A DNA stretch of 35,481 bases, taken from Hypholoma sublateritium FD-334 SS-4. Lineage: Eukaryota; Basidiomycota; Agaricomycetes; Agaricales; Strophariaceae. Both the position numbers and the translations under genes were made by a program. Below the pieces are notes generated by a model. That model had not been told where the DNA came from. It was given only the letters and a program-made list of their open reading frames with translations, and ran no database searches. The stretch spans positions 1 through 35,481 of the forward strand of contig KN817732.1 of NCBI GenBank assembly GCA_000827495.1, read 5' to 3'. Of the stretch, positions 1 to 10,000 are shown in pieces (the stretch's first letter is position 1; every line of letters starts with the position of its first letter).

Positions 1-146
1 AGGGGATAATAGTTCCTTGTTAGAACGGTTCGCTGGAGTCTCATAGCGAGTTTTTGTACTGTCTCCCGGTTTGTCAAGGGAACGTCCTTTGATAGAGACG
101 CTGCCCATAACTCCCATCGTCACAGACTCATGAGCTAGGACCATTC

Positions 147-260
147 TCAACTGATTCTATTATCCGCCTTCNTTGAACTGCTGACGAGNGCACGTCTCAG
201 TNCCTCGTTATCTGCCTTCAACACATGTTTAATGCTCCGAAAAGCAAAAATCCACGTGTA
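147..260 (-). pseudogene. Possible last-exon fragment of a small coiled-coil gene
   Basis: A short minus-strand frame ends in a charged heptad-like stretch containing K-A-D-N-E-x-L-R-R and then a stop. It resembles the last exon of gene B (5681-5824), which carries E-A-D-N-E-E-L-R near its own stop. Three ambiguous bases lie inside it. No upstream exons could be placed, so it may be an isolated remnant. Coiled coils resemble each other by chance, so the relation is weak. Confidence 0.25.
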
Positions 261-462
261 GTCTAAAAGCGACCCTATCACCGTATGGGGCCGGCTCATA
301 TGCGGTGAGGTTGAGTAAAGGAATTGGGCGCAGTTTCCTGGTGAGCGAAATGAATTTGACGCGGACTTCACGCACAGCAGGCACCTTCTCTTCCGAGTCT
401 TCGCTCTTTAGAACTAAGAAATTTTCTGCACGTATTCACTGGCTATAACATATATTATGTAT

Positions 463-1492
463 CTACGTTTTTATAAAGTCTTGTAACCTACTCATGAACC
501 CAATGCCCATCTCCCAACGATCTCCTCGAACTTGACACATCTCGGCATTGACGCCAGGATCCTGTGCCTTCAGGTCTACTTCCTTCCTGAACCCGTAGTC
601 TACGTACCTGAACAGCCCACCGGCGCAGTACTGCGTCAACGATGCACGCACATCGCCCTCGGCAACTGCCACATTAGAGTAAGCATTGAATTTAAAAACA
701 TGTAGAACCTAGGGAGGGCTTACCGCTTGTAAACGCTGGGAGACGTTTGACGTTGGCGTCTGCGAACAGACGCTCCGCCATTTCCGTGTGCCGGTGGTTG
801 TCGAGGTAAACTGGGCGACGCCGACGTTCAAGGCGGGGAAGTTGCCTCTTCGATGGCTTACGTCGTCGTCGCCAAAGGAGGCGAACTCGTCCGCTGGGAG
901 GTTAAAAACAGCGAGCGCTGACTGCCTGTACCGTTTGTCGCGCAGCTGGTCTACTAGGACAGCAATGATGCGGCCTTCGCTGTCAACAATGGGGAAGTAT
1001 GTACTAATGCAGATTAATAGGTCAGGTCCATGGCGCGCAGTGGCGGACGGTGGACTCACAGTCCATCCCACTCAATCAGATTGAACCCTCGCTGCTGCAA
1101 CAACTCATCCCTTGGATATTCAGCTTGAGCGTGGTCCTTAATTTCGTTCTTCGCGGAGTACGCGCCGCTGGTGGTAGAGAAGTCTGCAAAGTTCACCGTC
1201 ACGGGATGGTGGTTGAAGCGTCCCGGACAAATTTATCGAGGACCTTGTCCCGTGTTTCCGATTCGCAACGGTCGGCGTCGTCTTCTCGTTTACGTTTGCG
1301 TCGGGCATGGTTACGAGGGATAGATGGCGCAGAGGGCAGGAGTTTTGGAGGCGGATCTGAGCAAGAGGCGGGCGGATTTGATTCCATACGCGCGTGGGCG
1401 GGAAGTGGCGGGCGGGCGGGAAGTGTCTGGAACACCATAGCGTTCCTGCTGGAGACGATGCACCGGGAAAGAATGGCGAGAACGGCTTCCAT
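463..1492 (-). pseudogene. TET/JBP-like 2-oxoglutarate dioxygenase remnant, core deleted
   Basis: The N-terminal part (about 1492-720) has a basic stretch and then F-N-L-I-E-W-D-G, a clean intron at about 1060-1004, and YFPIVDSEGRIIAVLV followed by S-H-R-R-G-N-F-P-A-L-N-V-G. The C-terminal part (672-463) has RASLTQYCAGGLFRYVDYGF and a Trp-rich tail. I recognise both as parts of an expanded Agaricomycete family that I assign to TET/JBP-type 5-methylcytosine dioxygenases. In intact members about 100-150 residues lie between the two parts, including the His-x-Asp iron ligands and the glycine-rich beta strands. Here only a 57-nt intron-like stretch (gtaagc to tggcag) separates them, so the enzyme must be inactive. 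The Arg before the TQY motif, expected to bind 2-oxoglutarate, remains. The family name rests on memory of motifs; membership of the expanded family is more certain than its biochemistry. Confidence 0.6.
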
Positions 1493-2306
1493 GACCGCGT
1501 CTACGACATCGCCATGGCCGTGGGCACCGATCCTGCAGAGGTGGGTGTACTTTCCACGTTTTCGGGGGCTCCATGCCTGTACACGAGGAAAAGAAGGGCT
1601 GTTAGTGCGCGCGTGCGCTCAGGACCCTGGACATGCAGTGGAGCGAAGATAACTGCCGCTCGTTTGTTAGCAACGGCCCCAGGTTTAATTCCAGGATTTA
1701 ACAAACGAGCTGCAGCACTCCTCGCAGGGACGCACGGAGCATGGGGAGGATGACTTACGGGACGGGATCAAGTCTGGATGTGGTCGGTCTGTCAGTGGGT
1801 AGCGCTGGGCCGGGCGCTGGTTTGTTGATCAGTGTGACCGCACGCATTGTCACAAGCACGGGACATCATGTGATGTCCTGTAGCACCTGCATTTCGGAAG
1901 AATTCGTGCCACATCCACCAAATAGCGAGTGCGGACTCCGTAGGGCAAGGCCGTGAAAGCTCGCCTATAAACCGTAAACTCAGAGTCGAAGAGAGAGCGA
2001 CGAGGACGACGAGGCGGCGGATGCTGTGGACAATGACACACACTGTAATTATAAGTATACCGTAGGACGAAGATCAATGACTATTATTAATAGGATGATA
2101 TCAAGCAGCCGCGAAAGGGCCTTAACCGGCAGCTAGCAACCAATTCTACCGTTAATTTACATTGAAAGCGCCTGCTGATGTATCTTGGACTAAGGTGAGA
2201 CTGAGCCATGCTGATATGGCAGGCAAAAAATGTAATCTAATAGCATTCTGACAAGCTCTAATTATACAAGATGCGGAAAGTATTTCGAAATACTGGGAAC
2301 TGGAGC
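1493..2306. other. No recognisable gene
   Basis: Several overlapping frames are open, but none resembles a known protein or shows a convincing exon chain. The first 260 bases are GC-rich with a G-rich run near 1395-1425. The stretch includes the region 5' of the TET/JBP remnant and 3' of gene A. Confidence 0.4.
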
Positions 2307-2858
2307 CTAGAACGGCAGCGCGGACGACGGCGCGGACGATGACGTCTCCGGTGGTGGATCTCTGAACCTTCTATTAGCGATTTCAAGGCTGTTCACCACA
2401 AACAGGTAAATCTCCTGGAATAATTTATCGCGGTCGGTTTCTAGCTCATTACGATCCGCCATCATCCGCAATCTATCCTCCTTGACCGCCTCAAGTTCAC
2501 GGCCTAATTGGTCGTGGGCTGCGTTGGTCACCTCATGAAGCTGAGATTGCATTAGGCGGTAGCTGTGAACCAAAACAAAGGAAAATACATACCTCTATCG
2601 CTTCCTGCAGTTGCTTGGCCAAGTCGTTGGCGAAATTTGTGAGTTCAGCCCGTACCTATCAATGAATAGTAGGAATTAGGCGACGGTGTAGTGTAGCAAT
2701 ATTCTCACCTCCATACTGCGGGCGAGATCTGCTTTGAGGGTTGAGATCTCGGACGCGGACAGATCTAACTGGCGCTGCAGGTCGGCCTACATGACTCTGA
2801 TTAGAAAAGTATTGATTTATTTGAAAACAGAAAAACGACGTACAATAGTGGTGGACAT
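2307..2858 (-). CDS. Gene A: small coiled-coil protein, 4 exons, 129 aa
   Basis: Exons 2858-2844, 2786-2709, 2655-2593 and 2540-2307 join into one frame from ATG to TAG. The introns are 57, 53 and 52 nt with gtacgt, gtgaga and gtatgt donors and tag, tag and cag acceptors. Exon lengths are 15, 78, 63 and 234 nt, all multiples of three, so every intron is phase 0. The protein starts MSTTI and is almost wholly heptad-like and charged (for example ADLQRQLDLSASEISTLKAD and LGRELEAVKEDRLRMMADRN). It ends in a Pro/Ser tail. There is no signal peptide or membrane segment. I do not recognise a named family. Short exons, phase-0 introns, an MS- start and coiled-coil content are shared with genes B and C. 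Function is unknown; an oligomerising or adaptor role would be a guess. Confidence 0.65.
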
Positions 2859-3013
2859 TGCAATGGTCAGTGGTTGGAGGGCAAAGAGAACCTGGGGATA
2901 TCCTCAGGAATAAATGCAGGCAACTTTTCATTGACAAAGGAATGTCACGGATCACGGGGGCACTTCGACTCGGCGCTTGCCGCAGCCCGTTGTGTCAATA
3001 GGCACCGACCCTA

Positions 3014-3975
3014 CTAAATGGCAAACTCTCTTGTTGAGCCGCAAACTATGGGCCATGCAAGGCCCACTTGATTTAGCCAGATTACACAGCGAATATAATT
3101 TTTTTGACGTTGAACGGTAAAGCTAATGGACCAAAAAAGCACGGAAAGGTTGGTACTGCAACGAGAAAAGAGCTCGAGTTCTACCAGGCGCGCCACAAGC
3201 TCTAGAGCACGATCGATCCCGCAGAGAAGGACGCGGCGGAGGGGCTCGTCAAGCCCGTAATAGATCAGAAAGAATCCATCGCTCGAGGACGACCTGGCGT
3301 TCCCGTTCCTATGGCGGACCGTTGATATCAAGTTCAGCACCGTGTTCTACGCCAAGGGTGCCTAGCTGAAGAGGACCGCGCATGGAGATGACTGCGCAGG
3401 AGACAATGATGGCGAAGACTGGAATATGCCTCACTGGATTGCAACTGTACGACATCATCACGAGGAAGCCCGTGAACACCAAGGCGTATGGCATGAGCAC
3501 CAGGCCTGCGGACCTGCCTGACGGGATCGCGAACCTCTTCCCGGTCGAAACGTTCGTCCCACCGTCGCTGCAGACGATTATGTCCTCGAGCGCAATACGC
3601 TGATACTTGTGCTGCGCGGCGCGATCCGTGCGGGTGTCGCTGCGATCCGCGAGGTCCTCGCGACGCTGAATTCTGTGAGGTGGAGTAGGCGCGCGCGGTC
3701 GAGTCAGCCAAGAAGTATCTGGAGCATGGAGCACAAGGAGGAAGGAAGAGATCTTTGAGGAGGTACAGCTCCGAAGCCCGGAGAGGCCCATGACAAGGGC
3801 ATTCCGAGCGGCGTGGATAGCTTTCTGAAGCTGTTGGACGGGAGATGAGAGAACCCGGGTCCATTGTCGCCACCGCCTCCGTCGCATATCTAGCATGTTT
3901 TGGGAGACTCTTGTTCTCGCTTTTTATCAAGATTCTGGATTCTTTATTAAGTAAGTTCCGGGTGTGGAATATCAT
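3014..3975 (-). other. Unidentified decayed coding-like sequence
   Basis: Two long minus-strand frames overlap here (3896-3309 and 3975-3334). One contains a hydrophobic run, GLVLMPYALVFTGFLVMMSY, followed by another, PVFAIIVSCAVISM, which could be membrane segments. The neighbouring frame has KSLPKHARYATEAVATMDPG, which also looks protein-like. No single frame or intron chain joins them and I cannot name the family. It is best read as a frameshifted remnant of a membrane-protein gene, with low certainty. Confidence 0.25.
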
Positions 3976-5160
3976 AACGTTCTTGGTATGACCTGCACCT
4001 ACTGCATTGAACTTGAAATTCTGAAAATTGCCGCGACACTACAGGTGATGAACGCCTTTCGAAGCGGCGATGGCAGTCGCGAGTCCTTGAAAGTGTGCAG
4101 GGCAAGCCGTCGGATGCAATAGTAAGTAAGTCAAAGACGTTCGCAGTTGCATGTGATTTGATTTTGGGAGGGATCGATTTTGGGAGGGAGGGACAGAGAG
4201 CGACGTGCAGTAAAGGTCGGATCTTCGGTACGATTTGAATTTGAGCTCCGACGATTTTACGCCCAAACACAAGCATACTTACCCCTCCGGTCCGTAAGTA
4301 TGTGTCGATTATATATACTTACTTCATTCAAACTTCATTGCCCAATCATTGCCAGTCGTTTGAGTGCAATTTCTATGGTAGACGAAGCCAAGGAATGCTG
4401 GCGGACGTCGGAGCTAAACCACGTGTGCATTCAGATACTGAATTACGTGTTCTGGAATCTGGTGAGCAGCTTTGGAGCAGCTGAATACTAACTGAATACC
4501 TCGAGGTCCCACTACGTCGTCGCGACTCGCACATGCATAGTTAGGACGCAAAAACGCCAAGCTAAGAGTAGAAGGGCTGCCACATCTTCTTAACTAAACA
4601 AATTGCCTTTCTGACTTCATTTTATCAACAGGTGTCTTCACTAAATGTGTGTCTCCACTCTGGCAGCTCACGACAATGCCTTCTAGATAGAGTCTGAGGG
4701 ATATCAGCGAGACAGCCGTGGACTTTCTTCAAAAACTTGGTTTGCCTCTCGGCATTCTTAGCCATCGTATGTATCGAAGTTCACGGACTACTAATTACAA
4801 CATTCACAGATTGAAAAACTAGGCGCAGTGTCCAGAGTGCCTGGCGGGACATACTTCGTAGCCAAGTGGACGACGGTATGACGACTCCGGACTGTGGCCG
4901 TTGGCATTCGTCTTCACAAACATGCGCGCTCTGCCTCTACCGCGGGCATTATGTGTCGGCCAACTTGAAGACGTTGATTCCGAGCCACTACACTCCGAAC
5001 CCTCAAGGCTTTCCCCCACGCATCGTGCCAAGATCACGCCTTTGAATCGGAGGGCGGTGATTCATGAAGCTTTGAAATACACAGATCACAACATTTAAGT
5101 CTGCTTCGAGCTTCCGGCAAATGTCAGACGGCATGTTAAAGCCCAGCAATCCTTTGTCTC
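3976..5160. other. No recognisable gene
   Basis: Frames are short and unfamiliar on both strands. A small imperfect direct repeat of gattttgggaggga lies near 4157-4190. The stretch otherwise looks like decayed non-coding sequence upstream of gene B. Confidence 0.4.
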
Positions 5161-5167
5161 CACTAAA

Positions 5168-5174
5168 TATAAAA
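5168..5174 (+). promoter_or_regulatory. TATA box of gene B
   Basis: The sequence is TATAAAA, 88 nt before the gene B start codon. The same arrangement is seen for gene C (79 nt) and the proline-rich repeat gene (83 nt), which supports a real core promoter. Confidence 0.55.
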
Positions 5175-5197
5175 GCTGCCCTCCGTCTTCCTTTCAT

Positions 5198-5245
5198 TTC
5201 TTCGTATCCCAACTTCTTCGTATCCCAACTTCTTCGTATCCCAAC
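5198..5245 (+). repeat. Three perfect 16-bp tandem repeats in the gene B leader
   Basis: The unit ttcttcgtatcccaac occurs three times without mismatch, ending ten bases before the gene B ATG. It lies between the TATA box and the start codon, so it is probably within the 5' leader or at the transcription start. Perfect identity in a decayed region suggests recent expansion. Confidence 0.85.
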
Positions 5246-5255
5246 TCTACTCACC

Positions 5256-5824
5256 ATGTCCTGCATCAGACTCTCTCTACCAGAAGATGCTTTAAGGGTG
5301 AGCCATCGGTTCAGTTGGTTTTTGTTGCCTATTTGCTAATGCAATTCCGCATAGACAGCGGACCCCGAGGCTTGTTCACTTTCTTTCATGATCATTGCTG
5401 GTCGCTAACAATTAATTCTTAGGTATTAATTTTTATCGTTAGACAGCTGGAATTGGAGATTAGTCGCTTGCAAACCGTCGCAGACGAGCGAGAGCATGTG
5501 AGTGGATTGTCTTTTTTTGTCCCCTTCAATGGACTGAATGGCTCCTTCTAGCGCTTCAGGGCACTAGAGGACAAGCATGAGGCAATGTTAGATGAATCAT
5601 TCACTGAGGCGTACCATCTCCATCAGGTGTGTATGTTTCTTTTCGTCTGATCAATAAGTTGACCGAGCTCTGCCCTGTAGCGATGCGAGGCCGAGGAGAT
5701 AAAAAACCGCGCGTTGACGGACGACTTTGAACGCGCAGTAATTTCCAATAATCGCTTGGAGGCGGACAACGAGGAACTACGTCTTGACAATGCCACGCTC
5801 AAGTGCCGTTTGTCCGAACAGTAG
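5256..5824 (+). CDS. Gene B: small coiled-coil protein, 4-5 exons, 111-116 aa
   Basis: Exons 5256-5297, 5423-5497, 5552-5626 and 5681-5824 (42, 75, 75 and 144 nt) join in phase 0 from ATG to TAG and give 111 aa. The first gap is 125 nt, long for this window. It may hide a 15-nt micro-exon at 5355-5369 (TADPE) after a 57-nt intron. That model needs a GC donor but has a good branch site (gctaacaatt) before the tag acceptor, and gives 116 aa. The protein starts MSCIRLSLPEDALR and continues as coiled coil (RQLELEISRLQTVADEREH; LEADNEELRLDNATLKCRL). The 3' end of the intron before the RQLE exon is nearly identical to the matching intron of gene C (31042-31102), so B and C are probably paralogues. 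The TATA box and a 16-bp triple repeat sit just upstream. Function is unknown. Confidence 0.65.
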
Positions 5825-6025
5825 CTGCCTGGCCATTGATTGTCTGTGATAATTCCTTTGTTTGTAGAAGCATGTACTCTGTTCAGTTAGGCCAGGTTAC
5901 GAATTAATTCTTTCGGGTATGTTTTGATGCTCAGCACCGGGTGATCATGCGCGCGAGCAATGGGGTCATTGGGACAGCTATAGGTCCCACTGTTTGTTCC
6001 AGCCGTTCTTCACAGAGCTCAAAGG

Positions 6026-6253
6026 CTCGTTAGCGTAAACTTCGACGACGAGCTGGACGAATTTAACCCGCCGTTGTCATCGCGCGGGAGCTCCGACGCC
6101 GCCAATGTGAGCACGGATGACGACGAGGGGAGCAGCGGTGAGGCTAATGTATCGCCTCAGAGGGGGGCAGGCATGAGCAAGCTTCGTGGCAAGGTACACG
6201 AAGCGGTAACCGGTAGATGGGCACTACCACCGGCGTCAGTGCAATCAATGTAG
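6026..6253 (+). other. Acidic open frame, possible exon
   Basis: After a cacag/aaag stretch that could be a splice acceptor, an open frame reads LVSVNFDDELDEFNPPLSSR and continues as Asp/Glu/Ser-rich sequence, ending ALPPASVQSM before TAG. The composition looks coding and disordered. No upstream exon or family was recognised, so this may be the last exon of a lost gene. Confidence 0.25.
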
Positions 6254-6640
6254 CGCTGGAGCTTCGGCAGCTTGAAGATGGATGAGCCGGTTGGAACGCG
6301 TTCAGCCAATGAAAGGTCGGGCCCCTGGGCAGCGGGCGACGTTAGCGATGGCAGCAGTGAGTCAGTCGGGAGATCCGGGCAGGGGCTGAGGGTGGCGATT
6401 CGCCTGGCGGGCCCACAGCGTAGCAGTGGCGACGGGCGGTCGGAGGGAGCGCAAGACGGTGTAAGACGGGCCGGAGGAGGGGGGCAGGGAAGGCAGCGGC
6501 AGCGCCGACAGCCCATGCTCGGCGTTGCCGTCGGGAGGCTCCGAAGGAGGCGGGATCGTTCCCGGTAACAGGTCGGTCGGGGCTGAGCCCGGTGGGGGAT
6601 CGACGGTGCTACTGACTGCACGGTAACGACGCTCGACCCG
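6254..6640. other. GC-rich block without an identifiable gene
   Basis: The sequence is strongly G-rich on the plus strand, with long frames open on both strands that carry biased Gly/Arg/Ser or Pro/Arg/Cys composition. These frames probably reflect base composition rather than selection. Confidence 0.35.
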
Positions 6641-6799
6641 ATCAAAAGCGAGTTTGGCCGCGCATTTGAGATTAGGTGGGGAAGGGGCGTTGGCGCACTG
6701 TTCCGCCCAGCAGGGAGAGGGTATCGTGTTGGTCTGTTTGACGACTAGCCATCCGAATTATCGCCCTCCGAAAGTCGTCGCCCTGCGACCCTCTATTTC

Positions 6800-7160
6800 G
6801 AAATCGTAAAGTGTAGGTGCAGATATTGACGATTACTACGCCATGTTGGAGACTGCAGTGGCTCAGATTCGAAGGTTTGCGGTTCCGCACTGCGCACGGG
6901 AGCACATATTGGAGGTTGAGCTCGGTCACTAGAGGCGTCCTCGCCGCGTACTATGCACTATGCAGCGGGCCGATGCCTATTAGAAGCAGGGTATACCGGT
7001 GGACTTAGTTAATCGCCCGCATTCTTCGAACGTAGAGGTGAAAAAATTAAGTAGATTTCGTGGTGAAGACGATAGCTCTTGGATGGCTATGACTCGGACT
7101 CGGACTCGATAAGTCGCGGCGCCTTCAAGGTGCCAGACATTGACACTTGTTTGATTTAGA
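6800..7160 (+). repeat. Dispersed repeat, copy 1
   Basis: This region and 30290-30555 share several landmarks in the same order and orientation: a gcggttccgca-like block, gagct followed by gcgtcctcgccgcgta, gcattcttcgaa followed by gagg, a run of gactcggactcgg, and a final gacattgacacttg followed by gatttagat. The copies are diverged with small indels. Similarity stops just after gatttagat in both. The element is non-coding, perhaps a solo LTR or a non-autonomous transposon end. Confidence 0.6.
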
Positions 7161-7499
7161 TTAGATTACGTCGCCATCGCAATTTTCTCATGTAAAGATA
7201 TTCCCTCGTCACTGATAAGATAAGATTGAATCTGTGCACGACCGTTACGTGGAAAACGGCAACTTGGTACAACATGGCAAGCAAATTAAGTAGGTCCATT
7301 TTAACAATGTTTCCAAAATATTTCCTACATACGTGGAACAACAGGAGCAGAGATACCAACAGCTTGTGGACAGTATATGGCACACAAGTCCCACGTCTGT
7401 TTTAAGTGGTCCCTGGAGTACCCATGAATCGAGATCACTGAAAAAAAGTAACGACTCCTCAATACGCAATCGGGGACTCAGGAGAATAAAACATCTTAC
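7161..7499. other. No recognisable gene
   Basis: The sequence is moderately AT-rich, with short frames on both strands that match nothing I know. It separates the dispersed repeat from the CSTF2 fragment and may include that gene's decayed 3' end. Confidence 0.35.
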
Positions 7500-8070
7500 C
7501 AGCTGCATAATCGCCACTTTTCCGTGTCTGCAAGCCCCGCGATCTGCTGCGGCGTCAGGCTCAGCACCGGCTGCAGCTGGTGCATGGCCTGCGGTGGGAA
7601 CGGCGGCATCAGCTGTATATAGTGCTGCTGCCGAGGATACTGCTGCTGCTGGATGTGCGGGGGCGACGCGCCCCGATCTTGTTCAGGAGCAGAGTCTGGA
7701 AGAGAGAATACGACAGCTGGGGTGCTTGCCGCGCCTGGTCGGGTTGGTTGATGACGAACTGCGACGAAAAACGGCAAAATGCGTAAGTGTCTCAGCATGT
7801 GCCCACTCACGCATCAAACAACAGCGCCGCTGACGTTCATCTGCGCGAGGACTTCCATGAGCTGGTTGGGCTGCATGCTCACGAGCGTGTGGCTAATGCT
7901 GTCCAGCGCGGACGCGCCTTTCGGGACCTGTATTCCCGCGGGCACGTTGGCTACGAACGCATCTGGGTCGCTACTAAGCCGCTGTCCATGAGCTCGCCTC
8001 TAACAGTCGTCTTGCCCCCGAAGAACGGATCGGAGTGCTACGGATGGGTACAATTCCGGAACCAAAATGA
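7500..8070 (-). pseudogene. CSTF2/Rna15 (CstF-64) fragment: hinge and Gln-rich part
   Basis: The minus strand encodes DPDAFVANVPAGIQVPKGAS, then ALDSISHTLVSMQPNQLMEV and L-A-Q-M (7975-7830). After an intron (gtgagt to cgcag) it continues FVINQPDQARQAPQLSYSLF and Q-T-L-L-L-N-K. That is the hinge domain of the cleavage-stimulation factor 64-kDa subunit, which binds its partner CstF-77/Rna14 in pre-mRNA 3'-end processing. A Gln-rich stretch and LSLTPQQIAGLA follow, as in fungal homologues. About five residues are missing between A-R-Q and A-P-Q-L, the frame breaks at the exon junction and again after the TPQQIAGL stretch, and no clear RRM remains upstream, although a G-K-T-linked stretch is faintly visible to about 8070. 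This is a truncated relic, presumably of a duplicated gene. Confidence 0.7.
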
Positions 8071-8765
8071 AGAATAGAGGTGGGGATGCCAGAAACATGC
8101 CTCTTCGGTGACTGGATTCCCTTCCCAGACTGAAGCGAAGGCACATTGTGTGCTGATGGTGAGCTTGTGATAGTTTCATTAACTTGGGCGCCGCGTATAT
8201 CTAGGGCGGCATAGCTCACCCGTCGAGCGCCGCTCCGCGCCGCTTCCCTTGAGCGCTTCGGAATCCCTTCGCACAAGCACTCAACGGCTAGGTCGATACA
8301 GGCCCTGGGCTCCTTGATACCGCCATCCACTGTGAGCACCACAAGCAGAGCAATCCCATATCGGCGATCAAGCTATCGTGACAGAAGTAGCAGAATGTGG
8401 GATCATCTCTTTGGAAGCGCCCTGTCGTGCCATAAGATGCGCCTTTCCAAGCTGAGTGGGTCGCTTACTACACACTTATTCGTACAATTCCTTGATCTCC
8501 TCCCGATAAGCCTTGCCCATATCGTCAATATATTCATCTAAAAGGAGGGGTCTCTCGGTTTTAGAAGCGGTATCTAGGTGTCTAAACAGTGTATGGACCT
8601 ACCATCATTCTTGTATGCCTATAAATCATAGGTCAAGTCCCAGCCGTGGCGCTGATGGAATCACTAGGACGAACACATGGTGATTTTAATGAATTTGACG
8701 TCCTACGGTGAAAAGCAATGAGAATAATTCAATAATGCGGCAGAACTGTGGGAGAAAATCATACC
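8071..8765. other. No recognisable gene
   Basis: A minus-strand frame (8342-7974) runs into the CSTF2 fragment and could hold scrambled remains of its N-terminal RRM (SYAALDIRGAQVNETI), but this is too weak to call. The rest shows nothing identifiable. Confidence 0.3.
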
Positions 8766-9155
8766 TCAGGAGGAGCCAGCGACTTCAGATACTTGGAATC
8801 TTCCACGTAGAAAGGTTGCGTGCGTTTGAGTTTGCCCAGGTGTATCATATGAAAGTTCGTCAGGTATATCTGGAAAGTCGACGAATGTGCGCCCTACGTT
8901 ACCGTAATGCCTTTCTTTTATCGAAATGGTATTTGGGACGGAGCAGAGATCCGACATGGGAGGCACGCGGGGCCTCTTTAATGTGGTGGGAGAAGTCATC
9001 GGTGAATATATTGCGTTCTTATAAGCACGGAAATCGAGCACAAGGGCAAAACCTTCACGGCGATGACCCACCCTGTTAACAGCGGGCATCATCGTGGAGC
9101 AACGATTTCCACGGGAAATGACGGTAAAGAGTTGCAAAAACTGTGTAGCGGCCAT
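8766..9155 (-). other. Unidentified open frame, 129 aa
   Basis: An uninterrupted minus-strand frame from ATG contains TLKRPRVPPMSDLCSVPNTI and then FVDFPDIPDELSYDTPGQTQ and FLRGRFQVSEV near its end. The second half has the look of a disordered regulatory region, and R-F-Q-V is a docking-type motif in some kinase families. A possible donor (gtatga) follows the stop, so it might be one exon of a broken gene. I cannot name it. Confidence 0.25.
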
Positions 9156-9917
9156 TGAATGAATAAGGGATGATTAATATCTATAAAGGTATGGAAAGAT
9201 ACCACAGAAACGTCCCCGCTACCTCCAGCGTACATGGGCATGGGATGGACCGGCAGACGGGTAAGCGGCGCCAGTCATCCTCATGCTACACGTGTCAATT
9301 CCATCCTCGGTGTGGCTCTCATTCCACAGCGCTCGGAACCTGCACTTCGTATAAAGCACAGAGCATATTCAATGGGTGAGATGAGGTGATGATCGATATT
9401 GGAAAGCAAGTGGAAAGGGTGGCCACTTCAAGCGGAGTTTATAATTCTCTGACGCTTTGAACCAAACCTGTGTACTTGACCTGCAAGTCCAGTAATACTA
9501 AGCAATCTTCGAATTTCCTTCATCGATGTGATTGAATTGCAGATGCAGAGTTCAAATCAAGAATTGGCGGTGGGTAAGATAAATGATTTTCCTACTTTTA
9601 CCGGGCTGATGTTCAATTTGAACTTCAAGCTTTCAAGCTTCATGTTTTACGCATCTTGTTAAATCGTACGTCAACGCAACTGCAAGCCAAGAAGCCTGTC
9701 GAACGCCTCATGTGAATCTGTTATATCTTGTTTTGAAAATAGGTGTCGTTGAACTTCCTAGCGTTGGCATGTCGTTGATGCTGTTCAGTAATACACCCGT
9801 CGTCGACCGTGTCTTGCGCGATGTTGCTATCCGAATCCTCAATGCCGCCTATTAACCTCGTTGTGTCTGCGTCTGTTGGATCCATGTACATCTATCGGTC
9901 GGGAGCGAAAGATTCTG
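9156..9917. other. No recognisable gene; upstream of the proline-rich repeat gene
   Basis: The sequence is AT-richer than its surroundings with no long frame. A small palindromic stretch (cttcaagctttcaagctt) lies near 9623-9641. The last few hundred bases probably hold the promoter of the gene at 10001. Confidence 0.35.
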
Positions 9918-9924
9918 TATAAAA
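9918..9924 (+). promoter_or_regulatory. TATA box of the proline-rich repeat gene
   Basis: TATAAAA lies 83 nt before the ATG at 10001, the same spacing class as genes B and C. Confidence 0.5.
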
Positions 9925-10000
9925 GCCGGATAGATCAAGACCAGGATTACAGAAATAAAAGCCCAGCGGCCAACTAGGAGAATTTCCAGCACTTTTTCTT

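Noticed and set aside
3309..3896. Membrane transporter gene
   Set aside because: Hydrophobic runs are present but the frame is inconsistent and no family motif was found.
6272..6645. Long frames on both strands in the GC-rich block
   Set aside because: Biased Gly/Arg/Pro composition with no motif; explained by few stop codons in GC-rich DNA.
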